A DNA stretch of 64,000 nucleotides, taken from the NCBI RefSeq assembly GCF_032118995.1, contig NC_092669.1:434001-498000 (forward strand), written 5' to 3'. The notes under the pieces are model-generated. The model had not been told where the DNA came from, did not search any database, and worked only from the letters and a program-made list of their open reading frames with translations. Below, in pieces: positions 47,901-59,634 of this stretch (its first letter is position 1; every line of letters begins with the position of its first letter). A program made the position numbers and the translations under genes. Origin of the DNA: Asterias amurensis (Eukaryota > Echinodermata > Asteroidea > Forcipulatida > Asteriidae).

Positions 47901-49609
47901 CAATCATATATACATGTATTTGTGTTTACTCTTACAGTCTTCATTGGTGGGAACATTGACTTCAAAACGAAGCAGACAATTTGCATCAAATCTCACATGA
48001 GTGACACTAGCCATGTAAAAGAGTTTGAGGGCGCTGTTCTACTCCTCAGGAATCCATACAGCGCAATCGTTGCCGAGATTTTCAGACGTCTTATGATAGA
48101 GAAGAAGATCGCTCACGATGAAGCGATAAAACAATTCCAGTCTGCAGGTAACGCACCCCCCCCCCCCCCAAAAAAAAAAGGAAAAAAAAAAGAAAAAAAA
48201 ACTCTTTAGTATACAAAACTACACAATCAACATTATTTTGTAAAACAAACTACTTTTAGAACTATTATTATGTAAAGAAAAAACAGCAGCACATGCAAAA
48301 AACAGGAAATTTTATGAATGGCATTATTTAGTTAGCACATAGCAATATAAAAGGCTCCCATTTGGTATTGAACTTATCCAAGTTGTTACTTTGAACTCTT
48401 AAGATTTTTTTTTAACATTACCAAAAAAAAAAAAAAAACCGAGGGTTTTTATGTCATTCATCCTCAGGCAAAATGATATGAAAATGTCAAAGAGCAGACC
48501 ATTTCAGACTATACACTTTGGTCGTGTTGGCAAAATTAAAAACAATGTTCCGAGAATTAGTAACCTTCAGGTAAATTTTATCTAAGATAGCAAAGGTATA
48601 GTTTGGGTCGATTTCAATTCTTTAGATCATTAATTTAAAAACATTGGACACGATTGGTTACTATTGTTAAAGACCAGTCTTCTCACTTTTGGTGTATTTT
48701 AACATTATATGCATAAAAACAAACCTGTGAAAATTTGAACTCAATTGGTCGTCGAAGTTGCGAAATAATAATGGAAGAAAATAACACCCTTGTCACACGA
48801 AGTTGTGTGCTTTCAGAAGCTCGATTTCGGGACTTCAAAATCAAAATCTGATGTCTCGGAATCAAATTCGTTGAAAATTACTTCTTTCTCGAAAACTACC
48901 TTTCCATCAGAGCTGGGAGCCGTTTCTCACAATATTTTATACTATCAACAGCTCTCCCTTGCTTACCAAGTAAGTGTTAATGCTAACAATTATTTTGAGT
49001 AACTACCAATCGTGTCCATGCCTTTAAAGAGTTGAACCAAGGGTGCGTACCACTTGCGCAAACGTTTAGCAACCACAGGCGAACGTACAATTTAGGTGTT
49101 GGTGGTGGTTTTAATATGGCGAATAAAGTCATGCACAAGTTTCAAATCCTAAGTCAAGTTATAGACAACACGGTATGGTTCCCAGTCTCTGTCACTCATT
49201 TTTGTCTTGTCTTGTTACACCAGAATGGACGAAATTTGCCAAGGAGCAGACTGCACAATGGAAGACAATGGCATTACAGTGGATCACACACTCTAAGCGC
49301 ATCCATGTGGCACATTACGAAGACCTACAGCAGCACACCAGCGAAGAACTCACAAAGATTGTGCAGTTCCTGAACGTCCCTGTGGATAAACAACGCGTGC
49401 TGTGCGCCGTACAAGAGCACCCATCTTCTAAAACCACTGGTATTGCTCTTGGCAACCATGGATTGAAGACCCGTGTGTACCTGACTAAAGATCCATTCCC
49501 AAACGAAGTCAGGAAACTGATAGATGATAATATTAAAGAGGTGAATTCAACTCTTATTAAATATAACTTGACACCTTTACCGATGGACTATTCGGTGAAG
49601 GTTTTCTAA
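44988..49609 (+). CDS. WSCD: WSC-domain sulfotransferase, copy B (WSCD family)
   Basis: Exons are 44988-45231, 46348-46520, 47220-47397, 47569-47745, 47938-48147 and 49224-49609, all phase-matched (1,0,1,1,1), for 455 residues. The N-terminus MTFCRTYKTTCRF is followed by an anchor (LPVRLLVLVVLVVGGYHIA). One WSC domain covers exons 2-3 with the same eight Cys as copy A. The sulfotransferase part keeps SYPRSGNTWTR and LLLRNPYSAIVAEIFRR, so PAPS binding looks intact. The start ATG follows 'ggtacacc', as in copy C. The fourth exon's donor reads AAAG|gtacat, weaker than copy A's gtaagt. Exons and much intron sequence are nearly the same as copy C, so B and C come from a recent tandem duplication. 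Substrate unknown; a Golgi role is inferred from family. Confidence 0.9.
46644..46927. mobile_element. Dispersed element T10, second copy, in an intron of copy B
   Basis: The left end GTTGATCGTCC and right end GGACGATCAAC form 11-bp inverted termini. The body matches the copy at 44031-44335. It is absent from the equivalent intron of copy C. Confidence 0.6.
48635..49027 (-). mobile_element. TTAA-type MITE (T2) in the last intron of copy B
   Basis: TTAA bounds both ends (48635-48638 and 49024-49027). Inside are 'cttctttctcgaaaactacc' and 'gggagccgtttctcacaat'. The matching intron of copy C has an uninterrupted 'cattaatctaaagagctgaa' instead. Confidence 0.8.
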
Positions 49610-50179
49610 AAGGCACTTTGTCATCACACGCTGACTTCATTTTAAAATGTTCATTGTCTTAATTACATCGTCCTCACTGATGGTCTGCTCATATGCAATG
49701 ATGTCCCAAGCTGGACCATACCACACGTCCTGGAGGGGTGTCAATCAAACAGGGCAGTGATTGGGATACATGGGAATGGAACCCCAAAACATGGTTTGTC
49801 GGATGGTTCAGATGAAACTAAATTATAAAACTTCCTTAATTCGGAAAAGAAACAACAACTTTTTTTTAACAGTGTATTTTCAAGAGAAAATATAATTAGC
49901 TGTTGCAAACACTTACTAACCAAAAGGACCGATGGTATAAATGCAAACATTAGTTAATGGCGTGACGTTTCGACCCTAGCAGAGTCTTTCTCGAAGGCGA
50001 TTTTCAAAATACATGTACATATTGGATATTGTGTTAGTAACTATTGGCCCTATCGCAAGTCGGAAGGTAGGCTGGGTGCATTGCCACGCCCTTAAAGAGC
50101 TAAGTGATTTGAGAAAGATATAAATTAATTGGTATGCTAAAATACTGTTACGATCTTAGACAAATGGCTTGGCATGTAT

Positions 50180-50566
50180 TTAAAGGCAATGGACACTATT
50201 GGTAATTACTAAAAATAATTATTAGCATAAAACCTTTCTTGGTGACAAGTAATGGGGAGAGGTTGATGGTATAAAACATTATGAGAAACGGCTCCGTCTG
50301 AAGTGAAGTAGTTTTCGAGAAAGAAGTAATTTTCCATGAATTTGATTTCGAGACCTCAGATATAGAACTTGAGGTCTCGAAATCAAGCATCTAAACGCAC
50401 ACAACTTCGTGTGACAAGGGTGTTTTTTTCTTTCATTGTTATCTCGCGAGTTCGATGACCGATTGAGCTCAAATTTTCACAGGTTTTTTATTTTATGCAT
50501 ATGTTGAGATACACCAACTGTGAAGGCTAGTCTTTGACAATTACCAATAGTGTCCACTGCCTTTAA
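50180..50566 (+). mobile_element. TTAA-type MITE (T2), best-preserved copy
   Basis: TTAAAGGCAATGGACACTAT at the left and 'ccaatagtgtccactgcct' with TTAA at the right give clear inverted ends and both target sites. Body as in 21350-21734. Confidence 0.85.
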
Positions 50567-50823
50567 ATAAGTCACATAGAAGATGTACAAATTGTTGGAA
50601 TAACAATGCCCAGAAATATTTTAGCAAATAGATGTTGTGTTGGGAAAAATTGGCTCTTAATTTGAAAGCAAAAAAATCTGCAAAATAAAGCTTCTTTTTT
50701 GTGTCCTGTAAAACTACAACTTCAAGAATCAATTTCTTTTTTGTTATAGAACTCTAATATGAGAAACTTGAATGATCGTAGAAGTCCTTAGAAAATGTAT
50801 AGCAGAATGTAAACCAAACACTA

Positions 50824-50854
<31 letters not shown>

Positions 50855-51169
50855 GCACAAACATGTAATAAATAACTATGCAATTTTATTTTGTGTTATA
50901 TCGATGGAAGATGACGTCTAGTTTCCACACATTCCATCACTTTCAGGAACTAGAAGATTGTCTTTCACTATAGTTTAAATAAATTATACCTCACTGTTTT
51001 CTGAAACATTTGATTTTTGTTTTAATTAATGTAAGATAAATATTTTGGAATTGATTTTTACAATGTATTGTTACCACTAGAGGGCGCTTAGTTTACATAC
51101 TAAGAAAATAATAAATTTCGCGTATCCTGCATGTCCATACACAGCTGTTAGTCTGGGCTGTTATGTATG

Positions 51170-51435
51170 GATTTCAAAACGGCCGCCATTTTTTACTTAG
51201 TTTATTGAGTAACATGAGTTGTGAATGTCACATGAAGTTCACTTTGGTGGCGATACCCCCCAATTACAATGCTAATGACTTCAAAAGCACCAGTTAAAAC
51301 CTTTTTGAAGTAATGGATAGCAGCCATCTTGGATTTCAAAATGGCCGCTTTTTTAAACTTGGTCTCCTGAGTAACACGAGTTGTGAATGTCACATGAAGT
51401 TCATTTAGTTGGTGGATACCCACTTTGTAACACTA
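51170..51435. repeat. Two-unit tandem repeat, about 165 bp
   Basis: 'gagttgtgaatgtcacatga' occurs at about 51219 and 51380, each followed by 'agttca' and 'ggtgg-gatacc' and preceded by 'aaaatggccgc'-type sequence. The units are diverged. Confidence 0.65.
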
Positions 51436-52634
51436 ATTAACTTAAACCTGAAGCTTTCTCTAGTTTTGCAAATGGAATAACCTCCTTAGGATACATAATG
51501 TGCCAGCAGACTTGACTAGACTTTACTTTAGCAGACTGTTCGAACCCACAACATTGTGATTGCAAGTCGTGCAGTCTAACCACTTGGCAACAGTGACAGG
51601 GGTATTCCCCGATACGGCATAGGGCCTACTTCGAACAAAAACATATAATAAACCTTTATTTATGGCTGACTGCAAGGGCCTTTTACGTTACCATGCCAAC
51701 GGAGCGAAATAAAACGGTTTATTATCCCTCGGATTGACACCCAGCCGTATAGATGAAATAACCCAGCAGGAGAGCAAGTCACACGCGTTGGGCTAAACAG
51801 AGTGTTGCCGAAGCGATAGGTTAAACTTTTCAGTACTCTGCTTTGATACGTTGTTGATGTAGCTACATCAGAAGGACGAGTTGTCTCCCCTAGCTGAGTT
51901 TGTGTCACTACAGCAGGACGAGTTGTGTCACATCTCACCCAAAGATGCCATCAACATGCCCTAGACTATTTTAGAATGAACCAAGATCATAATATTGTGG
52001 TATTTGTTTCTGCTGTTTTGTGAGTGAAGACCTTTCTTTTGAAACGTCCCAGCCAGAGTTTTTGCCAACCCATGGTTGGAATTGGAAAACTATGGAAAAC
52101 CATAAATGCAAATCAAAATAAGATCGTTACCGTTTGTAAATATGTTACCAAATTATTAAAAAATTGTGTTGATTTTGTTGAAAAAACCCAACTAATTACG
52201 AGAGGTATTTTATTTATTCAAAATTTCCAGAAAATGTTGAGTTTGGTTAAAACATCTGTTTATACGATTGAGTGTTTTACTGACCAAGGCGGTTTGTTTG
52301 CCAAAGAAATGTGTATAGCAACCTCTCTATGAACGACCCTAGTAGTACCAGTACCATTGTGCTGTACACCGCTCCATTCAATGTATGTATGTTTAACGTC
52401 TCTTACGTAACTACTACACAAAAGCTCACCATTGTACAAGACAATATTCAAATGTAACATGCAAGTGTATTTAAGTGTAACATGCACAGCGCCACACTTT
52501 CCCTCTTCTGGCTGATCCGATGTATTGTTGAAGATGTCACGCTTCGGTACCCACTATAAAACATGCTAGAAGACTGGTAAAATTACAAAGAGATGTAAGC
52601 AGAATATTCTTTGGCTTACTATCATACGTACACC

Positions 52635-55600
52635 ATGGCATCGTGTTGTACGTATAAAACATCATGGAAGTTTATACAATTGCCATTTAGACTATTAGTG
52701 TTATTGGTGTTAGTTGTACTGATAGTAGGAGGTTATTATATCGCGCAAATTAGTTGGAATAGAGCTGAGAAGGGTACGCAGGGTGGCGACGGACGACATG
52801 GTCATGTACCTGAGTATCCTCGGCGTCCAGCTATTCTTCCTTACGCTAAGGAGAAGTTTGTTCCTGGTAAGTCCCGATGCAACCATGGATACCTATTAAT
52901 TGGTTTTATACTCACTTTTTATTTTGCAACTTTGTACAACTTTTCCAATTAATATTTCTTACATAAAAAATCTCTCAAAATGCTGTACATATTTTTTACA
53001 TATTATTGTAATCATTAAGCTAAAACAGATAGGCAAAATACAGAAAGATTACATTGGACAATAAGAATGACAAAAATACAAACAATTAGATAAACCAATA
53101 AGAGACAATCAACAATATATCACACCACTAGAACAGGCAATAAATAAAAAATTAAAAGGATACAAAGATTCAAAGATAAGTTTTAAAAATACCAAAGTTG
53201 GATGATTGTCCTCAAATGAGCTCTGAATATCCTGAATATTGTCCCTTTTATTTAATTTATTCATTTTATTTTAATTCTTCGGACAATGCAATTAAAACAA
53301 GCACATGCCGTCCAGGGAGGGGCAACAGTAAAAAAGAGAAAGAAAAAAATGTAATTAAAAAGATTTGCTCTCCCAGATCTAGCTCATAAAAAGGTTAAAA
53401 TATGCTAAATTACTATATTAAGACGCTCTAATTGTAGTGACAATTGAAACGGAAGATGGCAAGTAAATGCAATACACACACGATATATAGAAGAACCACA
53501 ATTTTTCATTATTGGTGTATTCTTTGAAAACATGGCGACCAGAGGTCATAATTACACTTAAATATACACTGATTCAAAATTAGCAGAACAAAAAAACTAC
53601 ACTAGAAACGCGATCAGTATAATTACTTTAGGCCATATACCTTATAATGAGCATATTATGATTTGTACTAAATTACTTGTATTAATCTGTTATTAATTAA
53701 TTTTATCAAAATACATGTATAAACATGATTACAAACCACTCATACAATTAAAATGACACTTTATTACTATATTTGTAAATTCGAATGCACACATCTGTAG
53801 ATACCTCGTCTTTCATTGTCATAATCTCCATTCTGTAGCAGCACTTAATAAAACATGGATGACATGGACTACCTTTGACAGCCCAGGCATATACCGCGCA
53901 TGCGTTCCAAGACCTAAAGATGTCTTAACAGTGCATGATATTGTGACGGCTGGATTGGTGAAAGAGTCGACAAACATGACTATTGGACTGTGCCTAAAAA
54001 CATGCATCTCGCTTGTAAGTTGTAAACAAATATAATTCAAAAGTTTTTTCCATATGATTTATTTTAAAATGATAAAAGGCACTGGTCTATACTTGTGGAC
54101 AAGTCGTTTATGGTCCCACGCGGTGAGATAGTAGAGTTGCAGCGGTGCTCTAGCTCCCCGCGCGAACTGCTGTTGCGCGACTACTGCGCGCTGCTCGACT
54201 TTACTCCATGGGGAGTAGAAGTCGGCAACCAGCAGTTCGCGCGAGAGCAGTAACAACTCGACTATCTCACCGCGTGGGCCATTAACGACTTGTCCACAAG
54301 TCTACACTGGGACCCATTCAGCTATTTTGTCACTGGTAATTTGGCTCATAAAGAACTTGGTAGTTTGGCTGCTGGTAAAGAAATTGGTAGTTTTTTTGTA
54401 GTTTGGCTGTTCACTTGCTAGTTAGTTTGGCTGTTAACTTGGTACTTCCGCTGGTAACTTTTTCCTTCCACATTTTCTTACGAAACCGAGTCCCTAAAGA
54501 ATATACAGTATGGCCCCTCATTATGTTTCGTGTAGTATACAGTAGTAAAAGCTACAGGGAACCAAACATTGCCACGATTTAATCCTCAAAATGATTAACT
54601 ATTGTTTTATCTATAATGCAGCGTCTCACATATGCCGCCCTCAGTCGGGGAAGTCAGTGTTTCTGTAGTGACGTCAAAGCCGAATCAGTTTTGTTGAACT
54701 ACATGGAGAGCGCCCTCTGCGATAAACCATGCTCAGGTGACCCGAAGTACCACTGTGGAGGGATGGAGTTTATGTCTTTATACCGGACATCAGTTCCAGG
54801 TGGGTGACTGTGGTTTCTTGTTTTTTCCCTTCCCAAACTTCAGTTGAAGTCATATTATTATTTAAATTACCTCTTTCTGAAGTTATTATATTTGGTTTGC
54901 GGTAACACCATGTGTGTATCTACTTGCCAGGTTCTTATTTAGACAGTGACCGTCTTTATGTATTCTACTACCGCGGAGTCGGATTGTTCGGGAGACAAAT
55001 CAGTTCTGAGAAGAACTGTCCTGCTTCTTAATAAACTACTACCTGTACACAGGTTGAAATATAGAAAATCGGCTGGGACTACTACATTAGCTTTATGGGA
55101 TCATAATTAACTGCACTGCCTCGTATTCTTGAATTGGTCTCTGTCAACCAGCTCTCCATTTCTCGTTATGCCAACCACTATTTTAATAAATTAACAATAG
55201 TGTCCAGTGGCTTTAAAATAGTTTTGATTTGTTGATATTTTGTAGATCTTCGATGTTCAAAAGTGGAGCTGAAAGCTAAGAACAGTCTACCGTTTATCGC
55301 TTTGGCGAGCTACCCTCGATCTGGGAACACATGGACCCGTTTGCTCATAGAGAAAGGAACAGGAATACCGACTGGAAGTGTCTACTGGGAGTACGAGAGT
55401 AAACTCCGAATCGCCAAGAATCGTACATTCTTTTGTTCTCTCTTGTATTTTTTAAGATTCAAGATTCAAGATTTTTCTGATGATTACGTCACGTGAAATG
55501 GGTCAATACGTTCATTTGCCAGTCCTGTACGTCACGCATGAAATTCCGTTAATACATCATCGGTTTTGCATCAAGATGGCAGCCGAATAAAGTCAAATCA

Positions 55601-57471
55601 TACGTTATTGAATCTAATCGTTTATAATACGTGACCAATCGTATATATTTGTGTTTACTCTTACAGTCTTCATTGGTGGGAACATTGACTACAAAACGAA
55701 GCAGACAATTTGCATCAAATCTCATCTGAGTGACACTAGCCATGTTGAAGAGTTTGAGGGCGCTGTTCTACTCCTGAGGAATCCATACAGCGCAATCGTT
55801 GCCAGACGTCTCATGAAAGGAAAAAAGACTCATGATGAAGTGATAAAACAGTTCCAGACTCCAGGTAACGCCCGAGAACTTTACTCAAACTTCTTCAGGA
55901 AACAAAACGTCACAATAAAAAGTATTTGTAAAACCAACTATACTATAAAGCCATGGTACACTTTCGGTAAACAGTATTATCCAAGGCCCACACTTCGTGT
56001 ATCACAACTTCTATATAAAATAACAAACCTGTGAAAATTTAGGCTCAATCGGTCATCGGAGTCGGGAGAAAATAAAGGGAAAACTCACCCTTGTTTCCGC
56101 ACGTTTCGCCGTGTCATGACATGTGTTTACTATAATCCGTAATTCTCGATATCGAGAATTGATATTGTTTTATTGTTTTCTCAACAAGTAAAGCATTTCA
56201 TGGAATATTATTTCAAGAAAAGTCTTTCAGCATTACCTTCTGTAAACCCTGTAAGTTATTTGTAAATCTGTGAACTTTTATTTTTGTTCTGTTCCGAAAG
56301 TGTCCAATGGCTAATAAGAACTATATTATGTAAAGAAAAACAGCAAAATGGCAACAGGAAATTGTGTGAATCGCATTGGATTTGTCCATAGCAACAAAAT
56401 GGCTCCCATTTCGTATTGAATTTATGTAAGTTTTTACAAAAATAAAAGTTTCTTTTTTAATAAGAATAAACGAGGATTTCCTGTCATTTAACTTCATGCG
56501 ATATTGAACACGGCAAAGAATGGGAGGTAAATTAAGAGCAGACCATTTTCTATTAAGGACTCCAAGTAGCTTGGTTGTGTTGTCAAAATTAAAAACAATG
56601 TTCAGAGAATGAATTACCTACAGATAAATCTTATCTAAGATAGCTAACCTATAGTTTGAGTCGATTTTTATTCTTTACTTCATTAATCTAAAGAGCTGAA
56701 CCAAGGGTGCGTACCACTTGCGCACACGTTGCCAATGATTGCGCATGTCGCCAACAATTTCGAAATGAACATGTTGTGCGCCACCACCGTTGGCTATCGT
56801 TAACAACCACATGCGAACGTACTTCTGGGTTGTTGGTAGGTGATTTTAAAATGGCGAATAAAGCCATGCAAAAGTTTCAAATTCCTACTTAGGCCGTGTC
56901 TGAATTGGTGGCTACGGCTGCGGCTACGACCGGTGCCAGGGGTGTTGCTAAGGGCGTCCTATACTTCACTGCATGATGACGCGGCGATTCAGCCGTAGCC
57001 GTAGCCGCCAATTCGGATCCGGCCTTACAACACAGTATGGTTCCCAGTCTCTGTCACTCATTTTTGTATGGTCTTGTTACACTAGAATGGACGAAATTTG
57101 CCAAGGAGCAGACTGCACAATGGAAGACAATGGCATTACAGTGGATCTCACACTCTAAGCGCATCCATGTGGCACATTACGAAGACCTACAGCAGCACAC
57201 CAGCGAAGAACTCACAAAGATTGTGCAGTTCCTGAACGTCCCTGTGGATAAACAACGGGTGTTGTGCGCCGTACAAGAGAACCCGCCTCATAAAGCCACT
57301 GGTATTGTTATTGGTGACCATGGACGAAAGTCCCGCGAGTATCTGACTGAAGATCCATTCCCAATTGATGTCCGCAAACTGATAGATGATAGTATTAAAG
57401 ATGTAAATTCAACTCTTATTAAATATAACTTGACATCTTTTCCAATGGACTATTCCGTGAAGATTTTCTAA
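52635..57471 (+). CDS. WSCD: WSC-domain sulfotransferase, copy C (WSCD family)
   Basis: Exons are 52635-52866, 53842-54014, 54622-54799, 55246-55422, 55667-55864 and 57086-57471, with the same phases as A and B, for 447 residues. The start at 52635 is preferred over an upstream in-frame ATG at 52611 because it aligns with copy B and follows 'acacc'. The anchor is LPFRLLVLLVLVVLIVGGYY. The WSC domain differs from copy B by only a handful of residues. The PAPS loop SYPRSGNTWTR is intact. The fifth exon is 12 bases shorter than in A and B: after RNPYSAIVA it lacks four residues, including EIF of the motif IVAEIFRR. The fourth exon's donor is AATC|gtacat, with a non-preferred C before GT. It may be a working variant, or losing function. 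Confidence 0.85.
54086..54304. mobile_element. GC-rich foldback MITE (T6) in an intron of copy C
   Basis: The arms 'tatacttgtggacaagtcgt' and 'acgacttgtccacaagtcta' continue inward as 'cccacgcggtgagatag' and 'ctatctcaccgcgtggg'. It is flanked by CACTGG on both sides. Copy B has a single undisturbed 'cactgggaccca' at the same place. Confidence 0.85.
54862..55130. mobile_element. Insertion of about 270 bp in copy C, unknown repeat
   Basis: The intron before exon 4 is 446 bases in copy C but 171 in copy B. The extra segment contains 'gcggtaacaccatgtgtgta' and 'acagtgaccgtctttatgta' and ends near 'cgtattcttgaa'. A similar 'gcggtaacacca' occurs at about 9673. The family is not identified. Confidence 0.45.
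55133..55218 (-). mobile_element. Old T2 fragment shared by copies B and C
   Basis: 'caatagtgtccagtggcttt' and 'agctctccatttctcgttat' match the end of T2. The same fragment is at 47459-47540 in copy B, so it predates the B/C duplication. Confidence 0.6.
56890..57027. mobile_element. Short foldback MITE (T7) in the last intron of copy C
   Basis: The left arm 'aggccgtgtctgaattgg' with 'ggctacggctgcggctacg' mirrors the right arm 'cgtagccgtagccgcc' with 'aattcggatccggcct'. It is missing from the matching site in copy B. A relative lies at 6665-6785. Confidence 0.75.
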
Positions 57472-57520
57472 AAGCCACTTTGCCAGCACACGCTGACTTC
57501 ATTTTAAAATGTTCATTGTC

Positions 57521-58055
57521 TTAAAGGGACACACCGGCCGAATTGGGCTATTGGTCTACAAAATAGACTAAGATATGACTTCAACGGTCTTCCAGGAATG
57601 AAGAAGAACAGTCCTTAAAAAAAATCATCAAATTTAGCCGTTTTTGAGCATTTTAAGACAAAAACGCAGGTCGCGTGATTGTTCTAACCAAAAAGTGGTA
57701 CAAACAATCACGTGACCTTCCGGGCTAGTTTTACTTTCAGCCGTCTAAAAGTAACTTACTTAACCAAATTTAAATCTTTTTTTTACAAAATTATTTACGA
57801 ATAATTGACGAAAAAGATCATGTATTCAAATTATCGCTACAAAATGTAAATAATGGTGAAAAATCTAACGTAAGATTCAACGTAAGAGTCCGTGTAACGG
57901 AAGCTTGTTATATGGCCGCTTTGGTTTTTTAAAATCATTTTTCGCTAAATACGTGACATTTTGATGATTTTTTTTATAGCAACCATCTATAAAAACATTA
58001 TTTATGATTCTACACCCCTAAATTGCGTAAACGGTGAGCCGGTGTGTCCCTTTAA
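57521..58055. mobile_element. TTAA-type MITE (T5) downstream of copy C
   Basis: It begins TTAAAGGGACACACCGGC and ends GCCGGTGTGTCCCTTTAA, about 535 bp including both TTAA sites. The 3' flank of copy B at 49657-49670 reads straight through one TTAA at the same place. It is non-coding. Confidence 0.9.
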
Positions 58056-58215
58056 TTACATCGTCCTCACTGATGGTCTGCTCATATGCAATGATATCCC
58101 AAGCTGGACCATACCACACGTCCTGGAGGGTTGTCAATCAAACAGGGCATGTGGCTGGGATACAAGGGAATGGAATGTGAATGCATGGCAATTTTATCCT
58201 CAATGTGTCCCCTAG

Positions 58216-59099
58216 ATTGAGGCAATGGTTGATGCTTGGTTTCGTATCAAGAGGAGGTTTTTGAACAGAGGAGGTATTTCTTTTTAGCCTGCAATATGTT
58301 CAAATGTGTTAATGGTTTAGCCCTAGACAAACTTTGAAATAACACTGAGATGTACTTTGATATGGCATGGGTTCATTAATAGAAATGCTGATTCTCACCC
58401 TCGGGCCTAACGTGGAATGTTTCAAGCAATCTTTTAATTATTCTTGTGCTCATAAGTGCTGTGGAATAAGTTACTTACACTCAAAAAAGTGAAACTCTGG
58501 TTCAGTAAATTAAACTCGAATTATTTAACTTGATAATACTTAGTACCGTTTTTTTGTTGTTTTTACTTGCTCATTCTAAGTGATTGAAACTTAAGTCTTG
58601 AAAAGTCAGATTTACTTTAATTATGTAAGTTGTTTATCCATAAATAATAGGTCAAATCAACAAGAGTTACGATCAAGTAGTTACTACTAACACTTATTGG
58701 TTAGTGATACTTAAAAATAAAACTTTGCCACTTTTACTGCGGTTATTGAGTAAGAAATACTCAATTACTTGTATTGATGCTGAAGAGCTTAACTTAACAG
58801 TATGCGAATTTTTCGTAGCACAAACATGAGTAGAACGAACAAACTAGGCTTATGACTATTTGGGGGGGGGGGGACCATGGCATAATCTAACTTTCCATGC
58901 TCTAAGCATTTCAAACCCAAACCAAACGAAATACTTTACAATAGTTTTCTCATCTGTCACTCACCAATTATATTTAATTGACAGATACAAAATGAATGAA
59001 GATAATTTATAGCATATAGCTTGGTCCCAATGTAAAGAAAACATATTGTATGTAATGAGTTTGAGGTTCACAATACTTGGACCAGCCGATTAACTCAAC
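58216..59099. other. Non-coding AT-rich stretch
   Basis: A word-repeating AT-rich patch starts near 58480 ('tacactcaaaaaagtgaaac') and runs to about 58830, rich in 'acttaa' and 'actcaatta'. A G-run is at 58861-58873. No gene is recognised. Confidence 0.45.
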
Positions 59100-59337
59100 T
59101 TCATAGAACAAGTCGTATGAATGTGCGCCCATACCGGGCCATTTGGCCTGGTCCCCTGCCTATAGTGAATGGCTTCAAGTACTGCTTGTATGGGACCAAC
59201 GTTTCCCACACCAACGGCATGGCACGCTCTCTCCGAACAACAACAGAGGAGCTCAAAGAGAGCAAGCCAGGGGAAGATTAGCTGTCCCCTGCATTGAAGA
59301 CGTGATCAGTTACTTCGTTGAATGCCATTCATCATAG
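59100..59337 (+). other. Probable 5' exon of the PB1-family gene
   Basis: This GC-richer island in AT-rich DNA ends in an excellent donor, TCATAG|gtaaga at 59337/59338. It carries short ORFs (54 and 64 codons) with no known domain, so it may be 5' UTR. The next good acceptor downstream is 'cttttatgacag' at 60966, just before the PB1 start codon. Confidence 0.35.
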
Positions 59338-59634
59338 GTAAGAACATAATCCAAAAGGTGTTATTTTAGTTATTACACTATAGTAGTTGAGATATGCTCA
59401 TTACTATTTTTTAAGTTAAACATTTCGTTGGAGTTGTAATGTTGAACCACGTTGTCCGTCTCCGTACACAACAACATGCTCAATATACTGACTGTGACAT
59501 GCTAAAACTGACAATATGACTGAGTGATATAGGCCTCTTTGTATGACAGTTGCATTGGAGCATTTATTTAAATTAACTTGCCGTTTTCTAGTTTTGCTCG
59601 AGGGTTCGTGTTTTGCCCCCGAATAAATAAAGAC

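Larger units (their letters stand above)
49610..52634. other. Intergenic region between WSCD copies B and C
   Basis: 49610-49790 is 3' flank shared with copy C. 49953-50005 is a minus-strand copy of the CGAAACGTC motif. 50830-50854 is a poly-A run. About 51530-51605 has a minus-strand tRNA-like SINE head ('gtgggttcgaac', 'aagtggttagactgcacga'). The ORFs at 51660-51938 (minus) and 52024-52332 (plus) show no recognisable domain. Confidence 0.45.

Noticed and set aside
51535-51605. Possible minus-strand tRNA with a TGC-like anticodon loop
   Set aside because: The anticodon stem does not pair and the 3' acceptor half is missing; treated as a SINE head.
52024-52332. 102-codon ORF upstream of WSCD copy C
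   Set aside because: No domain, no splice context and no counterpart upstream of copy B.
57961-58215. ORF ending in a protein-like stretch with CGWDTREWNVNAW
   Set aside because: It lies after the stop codon of WSCD copy C, starts inside a MITE, and the matching region of copy B is not conserved as protein. Probably 3' UTR.
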